Origin: Gautieria morchelliformis
Taxonomy: Eukaryota; Basidiomycota; Agaricomycetes; Gomphales; Gomphaceae
Direction: 5' to 3'
Assembly (NCBI GenBank): GCA_015179125.1
Contig: WHVA01000145.1
Span: 124,001-188,000, forward strand
Length of the DNA stretch: 64,000 nucleotides
In this document: positions 46,423-57,532 of the stretch, piece by piece
Layout of the letters: every line of letters starts with the position of its first letter
How positions within the stretch are numbered: position 1 is the stretch's first letter
Position numbers and translations under genes: made by a program
The notes under the pieces: model-generated
Told to the model about the DNA's origin: nothing
The model's input: only the letters and a program-made list of their open reading frames with translations
Databases searched by the model: none

Positions 46423-47697
46423 TGTCAAGATTGGTTTTTAGGCATTAATATCATGTATTAGTGAACACAACGAATGCCCAGATAACTTGTGTGAAGAGGT
46501 ATGCCATTCGGCGGATAAGTGAACCGATGAATGTTCACGAAACAAAGGGGTTGCCCGAACGGGGCTCCCCCTGTCTACAGTTGTAGCGAAAACAGCTTGC
46601 AGCACTTGACGACGCAACGTGCAAGATATTGCGGAAGGGCTGTCTAAGTTTCGACAGTCCCTTCGCTGGCGAAGGTGCTCCTTAGGAGCCCTTCGCCAAC
46701 AGCACAGAAAGTAGTTCGAAGGCTAAGGTAACGAAGATGAAGTATGAGAACTCACCAGTGATGCCTAAGTCCTTGGCTGGTCGAAGATAGAAATATTCAA
46801 GGAGAGGCTCAAGACGATGATCACAGCGAGGTCAAGTTTGCACAAGATGGACGACGTATGATAATTGAACTGGAGAATATACATGCGAATGTAAACTACT
46901 TATATCGAATGCTCGTACGGTATCATCGAATAGGAAAGAGGCCATCACGAGTCAGGGTTAGATAGGGGTGCGCAGTCATGATACTAAGGAGATGGAATAA
47001 AAATACAATAGAGTGAGGGAGGGGTGCGAATATGAAACGACAGAGAGTAAAGGTGGCGAAGGTACTTATGTACGAAACCATGTCTTGGGGCCCGCATACA
47101 TGTCACCCTGCACAAACTCTTCGTTCACTGGGTCGATCCCACACGACCTTCTGAGGGAAAGCTCCGCGAACATACTTTGGCCATATGAAAACCCAAAGGG
47201 GTTGGATTTAAGATGATGATGGGGTTAGTGATGAATCATCATGCCGGGTAAATGGTACCGATCGTATTTGATGGCGTGCCTTTGTTGGTGAAATGTGCGA
47301 GCAGCGAATAGCGGTTCGGCGAAATGCGGCAAAGGGTGAACGGAGAGGACATAGAGGAGGCGTGGCCGGAGGGAGGGGCGAAGCCGAGCAAACACAGAAG
47401 AGGAGTAGCGAACGAGGGAATGGGGGTAACAAGGTTCAGGAAATACATAGGTCATGGCAATCTGATTTGTCAGAACACCATCGAAGAGGGCCGAGCAGAG
47501 GAGGTGGTAGGTCCAACAATGACTGCTAAGTTAGTCCGAAGACGTCGATCGCTTGTTGACGGCATAACCATGGTCATTGTCGCGAACAGCGAGAATTGGT
47601 TGCCGAACATGACAATGGCGATCGAAACGACCATGGAGATGGGGTGACAAATGGTAAGACAGAGCACCTGAATATGAGAAATAGACGCATCATGACA
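46423..47697 (-). mobile_element. LTR-like repeat family 2, full copy (1275 bp), TSD GGACC
   Basis: On the plus strand TGTCAAGATTGG...CATGACA, flanked by GGACC at 46418-46422 and 47698-47702. Reverse orientation of 26072-27103, with the same splice-donor word (complement GGTGAGTTC near 46750) and the GGCGAAGG inverted repeat (46665-46700). No coding region shared between the copies. Confidence 0.88.
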
Positions 47698-47799
47698 GGA
47701 CCCTGCTTCCCCCTCTCCTCCCAGTTGATCTTGTGCTCGGTCAGTCGCTTGGTTGTAAATGGCTATGTCAACATATCCATATGAAGTATTTGCAAAAAT

Positions 47800-49026
47800 T
47801 TTACTTACATGTTTGTCTTGTGAAAGTGAGGTTTGTTTTTCATGACCGGGCTCCAGACTATTGAGAGTGTGCGGCCGCTTGTTGCCTGACGGCGTGGCAT
47901 ATTCATGCTGACGAACCCCTGGGTGGGTGGATGTTTGGGTATCAGTGTCAATGAGGTCGTCGTACAACCGTTTGTGAGTTCGGTGTGGCTAGTAGCAATG
48001 AATGTTAGACTAGCAAGTGTGCACTCAATAAATATCACGTACATCCTCAACATTGTCCTGGTCCACCGTTGCATTGCAGGATGTTGTCTTTGGAGTTCTG
48101 TGGGGGCCTTCAGGCCCTGGAGACGAAAGTATCTGGCGGTGTTTGCCTGGCATAACCTGGGTGATACGGGCTTGGCTCGTAATTGGTGAGCTCTGAGCAA
48201 CCCCAGGCGGCCTCCGCAAGGTTTGCGAGGCTGAGGTGGAATAGGTGGTGAGGGGTGTAAACTGCTATTGATGGAAGCTGAGGCTCTCTGGCATGATAAG
48301 TGGACACGAACCTCGTCTTCAATAGAAACTCGCACTTCATTGATGGAGTCTAAGGAGGGAAATATGAACATGCACATCGTCCCACAGCGAAGCAAATAGC
48401 ACCTATGCTCTCCCCACCATCCTCTGGGTCTGAGGAATCTGCGTCAAGATCGTCAAGGTACGCCTGTATGTCCTCAGTACTGAGGCCTGCAGCTATCATG
48501 GATTCTATGGCTTTCCGCTGCGTCTGCGATTTCACTTGGGCCGCTTCCTTCGCTTCAGCTTCTTTGGTGCATCGTTCTCGTGCTTGTTCAAGTTTCACCA
48601 TTTGGAGTTCTAGGGACAGGTCAGTGCATTAGAATTAGCATAACACACCAGGCACTTGCTCCACTCGCATCCTTTTTCCGTCATCCCGTGAGTCATGCCT
48701 TTGGTGCGAGACAAGTCTGCATGCTCAGTGATGGCAGTGGCATGGGTGCTTGTCTTTGGGGCATTATTCGTGAGGGGAGCTGTGGCCTTACCCATATTCG
48801 GCTTTCTGGGGGCTGCACTGCATGTAGGAAGCTGTCGCAGATCGATTTCTTGAAGGGCTCGGTGTTTCTGCTTCATTGTCATGTGGAATCGAAGGCTGTG
48901 GTTTGATGCAAGTTGGCAATGAGGTGGTGGTTTGACGCAGGTTGGCAACCGGTCACATGACTGGGGGTGACGGCGATTGTAGACCGAACAACATGACGTA
49001 TGAAAAAAAATTGTTTTCAATATCAT
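47800..49026 (-). other. Unrecognised minus-strand ORFs inside the Plavaka element
   Basis: Includes a frame from 48601 (MVKLEQARERCTKEAEAKEA...) that predicts a charged helix or coiled coil followed by TEDIQAYLDDLDADSSDPEDG, an acidic segment. Upstream, KGMTHGMTEKGCEWSKCLVCY (about 48710-48640) looks like another exon. An intron with a CTGAC branch-like word is possible at about 48615-48650, but the frames do not join cleanly. Function unknown; it could be the second gene of the element. Confidence 0.35.
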
Positions 49027-49265
49027 CTGACAAGACCCAATTATCGCGATTTAGTGGTGATAAAGAAGCCTGGCCTGTCTACATCTCTGTTGGCAACATA
49101 GCTAAGTCTGTTTGTCGCCAAACATCAAAATGCGCCATGATATTGCTTGGCTATATCCCCATTACCAAACTCGAATGCCTCTCCGAAGCCACACGCAAAG
49201 ACCGTGCATATAGGCTGTTTCACTATTGTATGTCTTACATTCTCGGACTTTTTTCTGGACTCTCA
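49000..49265 (+). pseudogene. Plavaka transposase core fragment
   Basis: Open frame with SSDKTQLSRFSGDKEAWPVYI, VGNIAKSVCRQTSK, LLGYIPITKLECL and YRLFHYCM, the most conserved stretch of Plavaka proteins. It contains the first catalytic-type Asp. Only about 80 codons survive; the rest is not recognisable in the neighbouring sequence. Confidence 0.75.
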
Positions 49266-49495
49266 TCTTAGTATATACATGTTCCATATGTGCGATAGCG
49301 ATTTTGTATTAGAGGACAATACCTGTTTCGTTGTAACAAAAGAATGTGCAAGAGGATGGCGCTGCTGCTGACCTGGTAAAAAAAAGTTAGGAAGTGACGA
49401 GATCCGTGGAGAAGGGGACGAGGTGGGCATGGGTGTGGCAGTCTGGGAAAGTGTGATGCTAAATGCGAAGTGATCAAGCTGCGATCATTAGGTTA

Positions 49496-49990
49496 TCAAA
49501 CGACTGAACTAAATAGGTTTACCAGGGTGGTATGTACGGTGGGCCTCTCATATCCATCACCAACCTGCAACACGTACACGACAAAGAAGCCTTCCGGAAA
49601 CTTCCATGTTGTAGTGTCGAGGATGATCTGGCGGTTGCGTAAAGCTTCGGCGAGAGCGAGTTGAGCAGCTCGACTGGCGTGCTCCAAATTGGAAATGACG
49701 ATGATATGCAAGCCAAGTGTTGACAGTACACAGTTCTGTTCGGGGCTGTGGAAGGTGAGAAGCACTTGGAGGTGGCACAGTACTGTCTGACCCTTCTGTA
49801 AAGTGGGTGGAGGGTGGTGGTAGGCTGGTGCAAGATGGTCTTCGTTTAGACGAAGACGAACCACTGGAAGGGGATACGAAGAGGGATTCCATGAATTCTC
49901 CTAGGGGTTGAGGGGAGCGAATGTTAATGCGCTTGGCTTGCACTCCGAATACTGTGGAGAGAACCTGCGCAACATGGGTGTGAAGATACT
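49496..49990 (-). other. Unrecognised minus-strand ORF, about 120-150 codons
   Basis: VRLRLNEDHLAPAYHHPPPT, CVLSTLGLHIIVISNLEHAS, LALAEALRNRQIIL and FPEGFFVVYVLQVGDGYE have protein-like composition over more than 100 codons. A preceding segment KRINIRSPQPLGEFMESLF (to 49940) is in another frame. No family recognised. Lies between the Plavaka core and the right terminus. Confidence 0.4.
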
Positions 49991-50478
49991 TGACCTACCT
50001 GTACGATGACCAGTATGATAGTATACGAAAGGCAAAGTAGATGGGCACCTGGTGCTCATACGGCAGAGAAGGACAAACGCAAAGTCATATACGAGTCACT
50101 AGTAGTGGCCATGTGCACATCGCTGTACCCGTTCAACAAGCCTATTTGCCATGTTTTCATGTGCAGGAGGCCAGCAACATGGGTAGCATGACAACAACCT
50201 GATTGGAGTACCGCGCCTGGAGTGGAATATCATGGCCTTTGTTAGTGACCCAGCCACATAGACTACGTTGATCTGGCATTAGTACGTTGGCCTACGCAGG
50301 CTACATAGGCAGGCCCGAGTTACCTGGACAGCAGTAGCGCCTGTCGGCCGATGTATTTTTGGGCTCGGTTACCAGGTTTTCAGCGTTTTCCTGATGAGGC
50401 AGGACATGGAGTTCAGAAGTCGGAGGTGGTATGCATTCCGTCCAACCCTCCGCATTACTGTGAAAGGCCCCAGGTAGC

Positions 50479-51851
50479 TGTATGGGAACCGCTGTTCAAC
50501 CAGCACTCTACATGGTCTCAGTTCTAGCTGTTCAACCAGCTCTCAAATGTCTCTTTATTGTAAATTTGTAGTCTGCATCAAACGCCTTTAAAAATAACCA
50601 ATTATCGCCCATAAAAAATGTCTACTGTCCTCACAAGGCCTATTCAAACATCCCTCTAATTATCTATGAATTTTACCTATTTTTCCGAGGCTGTCTCCAC
50701 TCAAACTCACTTATTTCTGTGCAGCAGAGTTGTGGATACACATGTCCCCACAACTCTGTTTCGGACTTCCGATTTCAAACTCCGACCGGACGCTCCCGTC
50801 ACTCGCGGCTTGTGCACCCGTGGTCACCCACAAATCCGGTCAGGTGGCTCCTTCAGACTCAGCCTCTGAGTTTGAAAAGCCTAGTCATTTGCTTGTACAG
50901 CCTCAATGACTCAACTGACTCATGCACTCCTTGGTGAGTCACATGCTCATGACTCACCCAAGCTGTCATGAATCACATGGGCCCAATTAATGACTCATTC
51001 CTGACAAATCAAGCCCTGATTGGTGGAAAACCCAGTGGAGTCACCAGTAGGAGTCATTTCTAGTCACTGTGAGTCATTATGAGTCAGACAGAACCTTCCT
51101 ACACATTCCAAAAGCTTCTTCGTGACTCATTCCCCCATTCCATTAATAGATAGAAGGTCCTACCGCTTAGTTAAGCACCTGTACAATACAATATAAAAGG
51201 AGGCCCTTTTTGCCTGCCTTTCATCAGCCAATCTACCTATCTTCTATCCTACACGTGACCTCGTGTAACTTGCATCTTACTAAGCTGCTAATCCCAGCTA
51301 GGGTTATTCACTTACTTTAGTGTCTAATTCCTTGTTAAGTAGTTACTTTACTGCTTAGCCACTTGGACTAATCCTCCGGGTGTAATTCTACAGAGTGAGT
51401 CTGTCAATTGAAAGTCTTGCCATTCGCACTCCAATACCCGAGACGATCTAGTCAGTTGATTTTCCTGATTAGAGACTTTCACAAGTCGCTTTGTTCACAA
51501 AACTTGTCCCTCGTTTTATTGCTGTGCGCTGGTAGATTATCAGGGCAGTCCATTTATAAACTCGCCTGCTAAGTACATTCCTTTATATTTTGGAATACGC
51601 TTGGACCCCGATAGCGTCCTTGAACCTACAGTCTTTTAGTTTATTGTTCAGTGCTGCTAAGAAACGCATTGCCTTCCATCCATATTAACTTGGACTAGTT
51701 CTTACGTGGATTGCAACCAAGGTACAAATATTAAATTATTTCCGGAGTTGTGCTGCAGCATTGTTTAATATTCTTTGAGTCTCGTAAACGACACGTTCTG
51801 ATAGATTGAAGTGTTAGCAATAACACCAAAGTCTTGAAGGGTTCCAAAACA
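50479..51851 (+). mobile_element. Solo LTR, family 1 copy 3 (1373 bp), TSD GTAGC
   Basis: Begins TGTATGGGAACC and ends GGTTCCAAAACA, with GTAGC at 50474-50478 and 51852-51856. TATA box AATATAAAAGGAGG near 51191. R-U5 almost identical to copy 1. The middle of U3 holds about ten TGACTC/GAGTCA words (50905-51130). It splits the Gypsy integrase tail between LKCK...ACPPL-like and YLGPFTVMRRVGR. Confidence 0.92.
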
Positions 51852-51904
51852 GTAGCGGTGGGCAAGCTTCTGTGAAGGGCATGTGGTTCAGATATCACTT
51901 GCAT

Positions 51905-53129
51905 CTAAGTACACCTTGTCTCCAACTTGGTACTCTGGGGCAGGGACCCGGCGCTGGTTGTAGTACCTTGCCATGTCGTCCTTGGCCTTCGCAAGGGCGG
52001 ACTTGGCTTCCGAAAGGGTGGAGTCCATGTGGTGTCGGAACTCATTGACTGTCTCGAGTCAGGACTCTGCCTGGCGCAGCTCGAAGCCCATTCACAGGTG
52101 TCATCCGGAGTCGAGCATGAAGGGAGTCTGCTGCGTGGTGGAATGTACATGGTTGTTGTATTGGAATTCCGCCAGTGGAAGTAGCTCGTCCCATCCATCC
52201 TGCCTCTTGTTGACAAAGAGGCGGAGATATTGCTCCAGCTCCTGATTGACCCATTCCATCTGTCCGTCACCCTGCGGATGGTATGCTGTGGTGGTAGCCA
52301 GCTTTATTCCAAGTAGGCGGTAGAGCTCTTGTGTCAGTTCCGCGACAAACTGTGGACCTCGGTTGGAAACGACTTGCTTTGGGAGCCCATGCAACTTCCA
52401 GACATGTGCAAGGAACAGGGGGGCCTCTCCAAGGGCTGTGATCATTGTGTGTGTCGGAATGAAGTGGGACACCTTGCTTACCAAGTCCACAATGTTCATG
52501 ATTGGGTCATAGCCATGAGATTCTGGGAGTTCAACGATGAAGTCGACACTGATGGTGTCCCAGCGGGATTCGGGAATCGGGAGGGGAACAAGCTCTCTGA
52601 TGGGTGGGTGTTGCTGTGCTTTGGTCTGGAGACAAAGGTCACATGTCTTCACATACTGCCCAATGTAGCGGGACATCTGAGGCCACCAGTAATTCTGAGC
52701 CACTAAGTCCAGTGTCTTCCACCTGCCAGCATGTCCTGCGACTTGGGTGCCATGGTGTTGGGACACAATGTGGCGGCGGAGGTCCGCCCCATCCGGAACA
52801 TAGACCTTGCCCCTGAAGTGGAGCAACCCATTGCGCTCTGACCACTCCGCTGCCTGTACTGACCATGAATGCCCTTTCCACAGCTCCTCCACCACCTTCA
52901 CCACCGATTCCTCCATCTCTCCGTTCTCGTACTGCCTCTGGATGTCCTGGAGCATTTCTGCTTCCGCCCCAACTGCGGTCACTCCTTTGAGGGCACAGAT
53001 TGCAAAGAGGCTTGGGTGGAGCAATGTCATGTCAGAATTGTCTCCGCTTCCACTTCCATGATCTGCATGGGGATAGGGCATCGGGTTTGCCCATGGTGCG
53101 GCCGGGGCAGTGATGGAGCATGAAGTCAC
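51905..53129 (-). pseudogene. Gypsy integrase, catalytic Asp changed to Asn
   Basis: The HHCC zinc-binding part includes HIVSQHHGT...H and CDLCLQTK. The catalytic core has SVDFIVELP (first Asp), VVSNRGPQFV where SDRG is expected (second Asp is Asn; 52348-52365), and QMEWVNQELEQYLR where TERVN is usual (Glu kept, Arg to Trp). The long frame ends at 52101, and three TGAs at Arg positions follow (SG-stop-HL-stop-MGFE...S-stop-LETV), then YYNQRRVPAPEYQVGDKVYL. The reading continues past the solo LTR at 50478. Confidence 0.85.
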
Positions 53130-54560
53130 ACCGGGACAGGTGTAGGGACACCGTGCTTGTCGTCGGTTCAGCTTCTTGGATATGCAGAAGTACTCAAGGT
53201 TCTTGTGGTCGGTCCAGATCTCGAACGGACACAGAGCACCTTTGAGGAAGTGTCGCCACTCCTCCAGTGCTCAGATGTTTTAGATTAAAATGTTAATTAG
53301 TGCCTTTTTATCAAATGAAATCTGTTGCTTAGTGGTTGAAACCACTATATTCGCCTCCCCTCTGTGTGCTGACTAAGCTCTTCGGGGTGCGTACAACACT
53401 GATGAATGAGGGTCACGTGACCGTGTCGTCAGAAGAACAGTGTCGATCCAAGGGATAGTCAAATCAAAAGCGTTCGCTTTTAAGGTAGTATAGAGTAAAC
53501 AGTGATAGTAGACTCTCAACGAAGATTTGGAATAAACTGTTAAGAACTGAGCTCTGTAACTATCAAACAAGATTACAGCAATTTCAGGAGGCAGAAAAAA
53601 TCGATTCTGGATAATTTTGTTCATACATTCGTGCTAGCTATTTATACTATTTTAGTAGTAAGTACTAGTACTCAAGATACTAGATAAATGGGTCGGGAAG
53701 GCTGTTTGTAACTAGGGAGTGACTAATTAATAGTCATAATGTCATGGGGTGATGGGGATGATGTTAGGAATCTCTGGGCTTTGGAGCAAGGGTCTATACC
53801 TAGTATACAAAGCCCCTGTCAACATAATACTGAGATAATAGCCAGTGAGACGTGTCATGGAGCTAGAATAGAGAATGATACTATATTTGCCCTGCCTAGC
53901 ATAAATGCTAGGCTTGGAGATGGGGCCGCTGTCTCTGTGCCTCTCTTGTGTGGCAGCTGATTGAGTATATGTGTTGCAGATGACTTTCTCAGGTCATTCC
54001 ACAACACCCTGTACCCCTGCGCAGTCTACTATTCTCTGCGGCGTTTGGTGCCCGTACCCCTCGGTACCTATGGCCTGGCGCCTGTCGACGTCATGGCTGA
54101 TACCATCACCCGATAGGCGCGCCGTCCCTGATCGGCCGCACGTGGCCGACGCTCGAACTCCTGTATACTACCCAATCTATGGGTAATATAGCGTGTCGTA
54201 AGATTCGTGTGATCGTTGTTTGCGCCGACGTCTATCGTGAATGTAGTTTGTGTTTCTTTTGATTTTTTTTGTTTTGATTTTCTGTTTATCACAACAAGAT
54301 GATCGCCAGCATTTCCTTGTCGTGGATCTCGTAATTCCACTCTACCGGACTAAGGCTTTTGGAGAAGAAGGCAATCGGATGCCACCTGTCACCACCTTCC
54401 AATGACTGCTGTGACAAGACCGCTCCAGTGGCTGCATCGGAAGAATCTGCCTCGACTCGATAGGGGCGAGAGTCATCTGGAAAGATCAGGACTGGGGCAG
54501 AAGTGATCAGCTCCTTGAGTTTGTCAAAGGCGGCCTGCTCTGGCTCCCCCCACTACCATC
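53130..54560 (-). pseudogene. Gypsy RNase H domain, split by a 1-kb insertion
   Basis: WGEPEQAAFDKLKELI, VLIFPDDSRPYRVEADSSD, GAVLSQQS, WHPIAFFSKSLSPVEWNYEIHDKEMLAII (54555-54300), then the insertion 53278-54296, then ALEEWRHFLKGALCPFEIW, DHKNLEYFC and KKLNRRQAR (53270-53150). Several stops and frame changes. Degrades the RNA strand during cDNA synthesis in active elements. Confidence 0.8.
53278..54296. mobile_element. Unclassified 1.02-kb insertion, flanking AGATG
   Basis: Sits inside the RNase H frame. AGATG occurs at 53273-53277 and 54297-54301. The right end reads ATCACAACA and the left end TTTTAGATTAAAATG. A TATTTATACTATTTTAG stretch near 53640 would fit an LTR promoter, so it may be a solo LTR whose exact ends are blurred. 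No convincing gene. Confidence 0.65.
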
Positions 54561-54813
54561 CAACATCCTTCTTGGTGAGATCAAAGAGGGCACAGGCATG
54601 GCAGGAGAAGTCCTTGATGAACCGCCGATAGAAATTGAGAAACCCAATGAAGGACTGGACCTCCTTCTTGTTCCGTGGCACAGGCCATTCCGACACACTG
54701 GAAAATTTGACTGGGTCCATTTCCACCTTTCCTTCCGACACGATCACCCCAAGATACTCTATCCGTGTCCGCTCAAATTCACACTTTTCCAGCTTGAGAC
54801 ACAGGTTGTACTC

Positions 54814-55387
54814 TCAGAGCCGTTCCAGCACTCTCTGCACCACCTCCCGATGTTCCGACATTGTTTTCGTGAAGATGAGGATGTCATCGAGGTAGACGCA
54901 GACAACCCCTTCTGCTATCATGTCATGAAAGATCTCATTCATCATCGTCTGGAACGTGGCAGGACTGTTGGTGAGGCCAAAGAACATGACCTGTGGCTCA
55001 AAGAGTCCTCGGTTGGTGCAGAATGTGGCCTTCCACTCATCTCCCTCACGGATCTGAACATTATTGAAGCCCCAGCGAACATCCAGCTTAGTGAAGTACC
55101 TTGCCCCGCAGAGTTGTGTTGGGTGACAGCGGGTAGACTTTGCAGTTGGTGGGCTTTGACCCAGGCTCCAACTCGATGGCATGGTCCCACAGCTTTCGTG
55201 GAGGCAGGGCATCAAATGACTCCTTGGCAAAGACATCCTCGAACTCCTGCAGGTACTCTGGAATCTCCATGTCCACCTTATCATTCTTCATGGAGGCTTC
55301 TGCGAGGCATTGTGAAACATTTCCGGTGGCGCGGAGGTGTTCTGCTTCTGGTGGAAGGTTCACGTACAGCAAGCGCTCCCCCTCCAC
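54814..55387 (-). pseudogene. Gypsy reverse transcriptase with internal deletion
   Basis: Fragments ELEPGSKPTNCKVYPLSPN, then directly GARYFTKLDVRWGFNNVQI, NRGLFEPQVMFFGLTNSPAT and VCVYLDDILIFTK (catalytic YLDD, about 54900-54880). About 70 residues normally found between YPLSP and GARYF (fingers/palm with the first motif) are missing at about 55110, with a frameshift. The thumb continues through SVSEWPVPRNKKEVQSFIGF (54747-54553). Confidence 0.85.
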
Positions 55388-55499
55388 CAGAGTGTCTTCT
55401 GGGCCGAGTCAGACAATGTCGGAGTCGGAATCGGAATTGGAATCTGAATTGGAATCGGAAGTGGGAGCTGGTTCAAATTCTATTTCCAAATCCTCTTCA

Positions 55500-56177
55500 G
55501 CAAGCAGCGGATGGGGGCCAGAAGGACATGTCTGTATGAGCCGCTCGGTCTTCCGCTGCTCGTGGCGCTCCCTCCGCACTTCTGACCGGAACATGTGACA
55601 CTTGGCTGGGCATTGACTCATCAGCACTTTCCAAGTCTGCCAGTTGATCTCTGGGTTGCTCCTGCAGCCAGGTAAACTTGAGGATGATGTCTTGCTTCCC
55701 CAGGCTGGTGACTGCAAAGGAAGTGCATTCCGTGTGTCCATCGTAGTGGAGAATTGTGTCTACTATCTCCATGATTGACCCTGCCTCATTGGGGCTTCCA
55801 TCCACATTGAACACTGGGATTGCACATTGCAACTTCCGTGTGGTCAGTTGGTTCTTTTCCACATAGCCTCAGTCCATAAACTGACCAGTGGCCCCGCAAT
55901 CAACAATCGCAGGTCTGGATTTGACTTCCACTATGTCTGTCATCTGGATCTCCACCTTAATGACCAGTGACTTGGGGCCAGGGGTGGAGGCAACAACATA
56001 GTGCTTTGGGAGGCATCTCTCCCAAGGGCAGATGCAGGATAGGCGGGGTGTTGGATTCGGTTTTTGTGTGACTTTATCCGGTGGGTCCGTATGAAGTGAG
56101 GGGAGTGGGGGCTTCTCATTCTCTACTTCAAGACAGGCAAACCAGTTATGTACAGGCAGCAGGGGCACACATCTCAC
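55500..56177 (-). pseudogene. Gypsy aspartic protease
   Basis: Contains VDCGATGQFMD (55883-55900 encodes DCGATG), matching the D-[ST]-G-A-T active-site pattern but with Cys in place of Ser/Thr. A TGA follows at 55871-55869, then KNQLTTRKLQ, NVDGSPNEAGSI and ILKFTWLQEQ, the flap and C-terminal parts. The Asp/Asn-Ser string near 55420-55470 links to RT. Confidence 0.75.
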
Positions 56178-56351
56178 CCGCTGCGCGTTACAAAATCCGA
56201 CGCATCTTCCACTTCCGATGCACCATGTTCCGCATTTTCGGAAATTTCTTCCGCAGTAGGCACTCTGCTTATGTCTGCCAGTGCGAGGAACTCTGGAAGG
56301 AGCTCGAGTCTCTCCTCTGTGGTCATAAGCTGGATATCAAAAGCTTGGGGG

Positions 56352-56400
56352 CACTCGCAGGCATAGTGGCCTGGCTGGCGGCATCAGAGGCAGGTGACAG
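56352..56400 (-). pseudogene. Gypsy nucleocapsid zinc knuckle with an internal TGA
   Basis: C-L-stop-C-RQPGHYACEC: the C-x2-C-x4-H-x4-C ligands are intact, but the third codon is TGA (56386-56384), a probable CGA-to-TGA change. Confidence 0.8.
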
Positions 56401-56622
56401 TTCCGTTTCCCTTTCCACGCATGCGGTCAACATCCATTGGGGCAGGGCCACTCTTCGAGGGAGGGGGCTAGGGTTACTAATAGGAGCAGGCGGAGCAACC
56501 TTCAGAAATATTTTCCATGTCGGAATGAATGTACTTCTGGGTTTTGGCACAGGTGTAGGACAAGTGGAACTGTGTGTCATGTTCCGGTTTGTCTCCACAA
56601 AGGCCTCATTTGCTTCCATGTT

Positions 56623-57345
56623 TCAGGACACCCTCTGCACAGCTTGGTACCACCCTTCTGGGTAATCAAAATCCAGAGCTCCATCCCCAAGCAGTGCGAC
56701 TTGGTTCTGGAGTGTCGGATTGAGTCCTCGTCGGAATTTGATGACGATTGTCTTGTCATTGTCATACTCCACAAGGTCAATGAGCTCGTGGAAGTGATCG
56801 ATGTAGTCATCGACCGGATCCTTGGCCTGGTACCAGCTGGTCCCCTTGAGCTTCGTAAGGGCTGTGAGCTGCTCATTTTTGGGGCAGAACTGGTCAGAAA
56901 ATGCTTTCTTGAAGGCATCCCAGTCCCAGAAGTAGTTCCCCTTGCCCTTTGCTTCGTGTCGGATCACCTTGTTTGCAAAATGGGCTGTGTGGTCCGACTT
57001 GAAAAAGGGCAGTGCCCAGTGAATCCGAGCCTGGTTGTTCAGAAAGAGGTCTCCAACAATTGTGAAGTAGATGCTGCATGTGTTGAAGAACGCACATCCC
57101 TTCTCCCGATCTCCGTCAAAGTCCACCGGAGTTGCAGGTTTGACCTTTGCCAACTTGGCAGACATCCTCTCTTCCACTACTTCACCTTCTCTGAAATCCG
57201 ACTCATCCAGCATTGCATTTCCACCACTTCGTGGAATATCTAACTTAGCCGAAATCATTTGTAAGGCTGTTTCAATTGCATCAGTCTTCATCTGGTTCCG
57301 CGTCAATTCCTCCTCCATATTCTGAAGACGATCATCCAGATTCAT
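56623..57345 (-). pseudogene. Gypsy gag, capsid region
   Basis: An open frame from a likely start at 57345 (MNLDDRLQNMEEEL), with ATPVDFDGDREKG, FFNTCSIYF, HWALPFFKSD, WDAFKKAFSDQF and DYIDHFHELI, the typical retrotransposon Gag order. The frame breaks after YQAVQR. The capsid forms the particle shell. The nucleocapsid follows at 56386-56352 in another frame. Confidence 0.85.
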
Positions 57346-57532
57346 GTCAGAAGGAGAAATATGGGATGGTATTTCCGGGGTTGGGAGCTCAATGTAAGAA
57401 GAGGGGCTGTCGTACGCTGTGTGTGTGGAAGAGGTTGCGATCTCCGAGTTGCTATCTCCGATTCCAAACGCACCTATGGTGAATGCAACGTGCAGTATGA
57501 CTGCCGGTCCTCTAGGGAAGAGACTTTTCTGC

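Larger units (their letters stand above)
45733..50396 (+). mobile_element. Plavaka/CACTA-type element nested in the Gypsy element
   Basis: Termini CATCAGGAAAA (45733-45743) and TTTTCCTGATG (50386-50396), with AG on each side (45731-45732, 50397-50398), a 2-bp duplication. Excision restores the Gypsy reading NSMS-C-LHPVFN. Subterminal repeats of TGTAGG and CTACAT words at both ends (45770-45960, 50250-50320) are typical transposase-binding arrays. It contains a Plavaka core fragment, minus-strand ORFs and a nested LTR-like repeat. Length without that repeat is about 3.4 kb. Confidence 0.75.
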
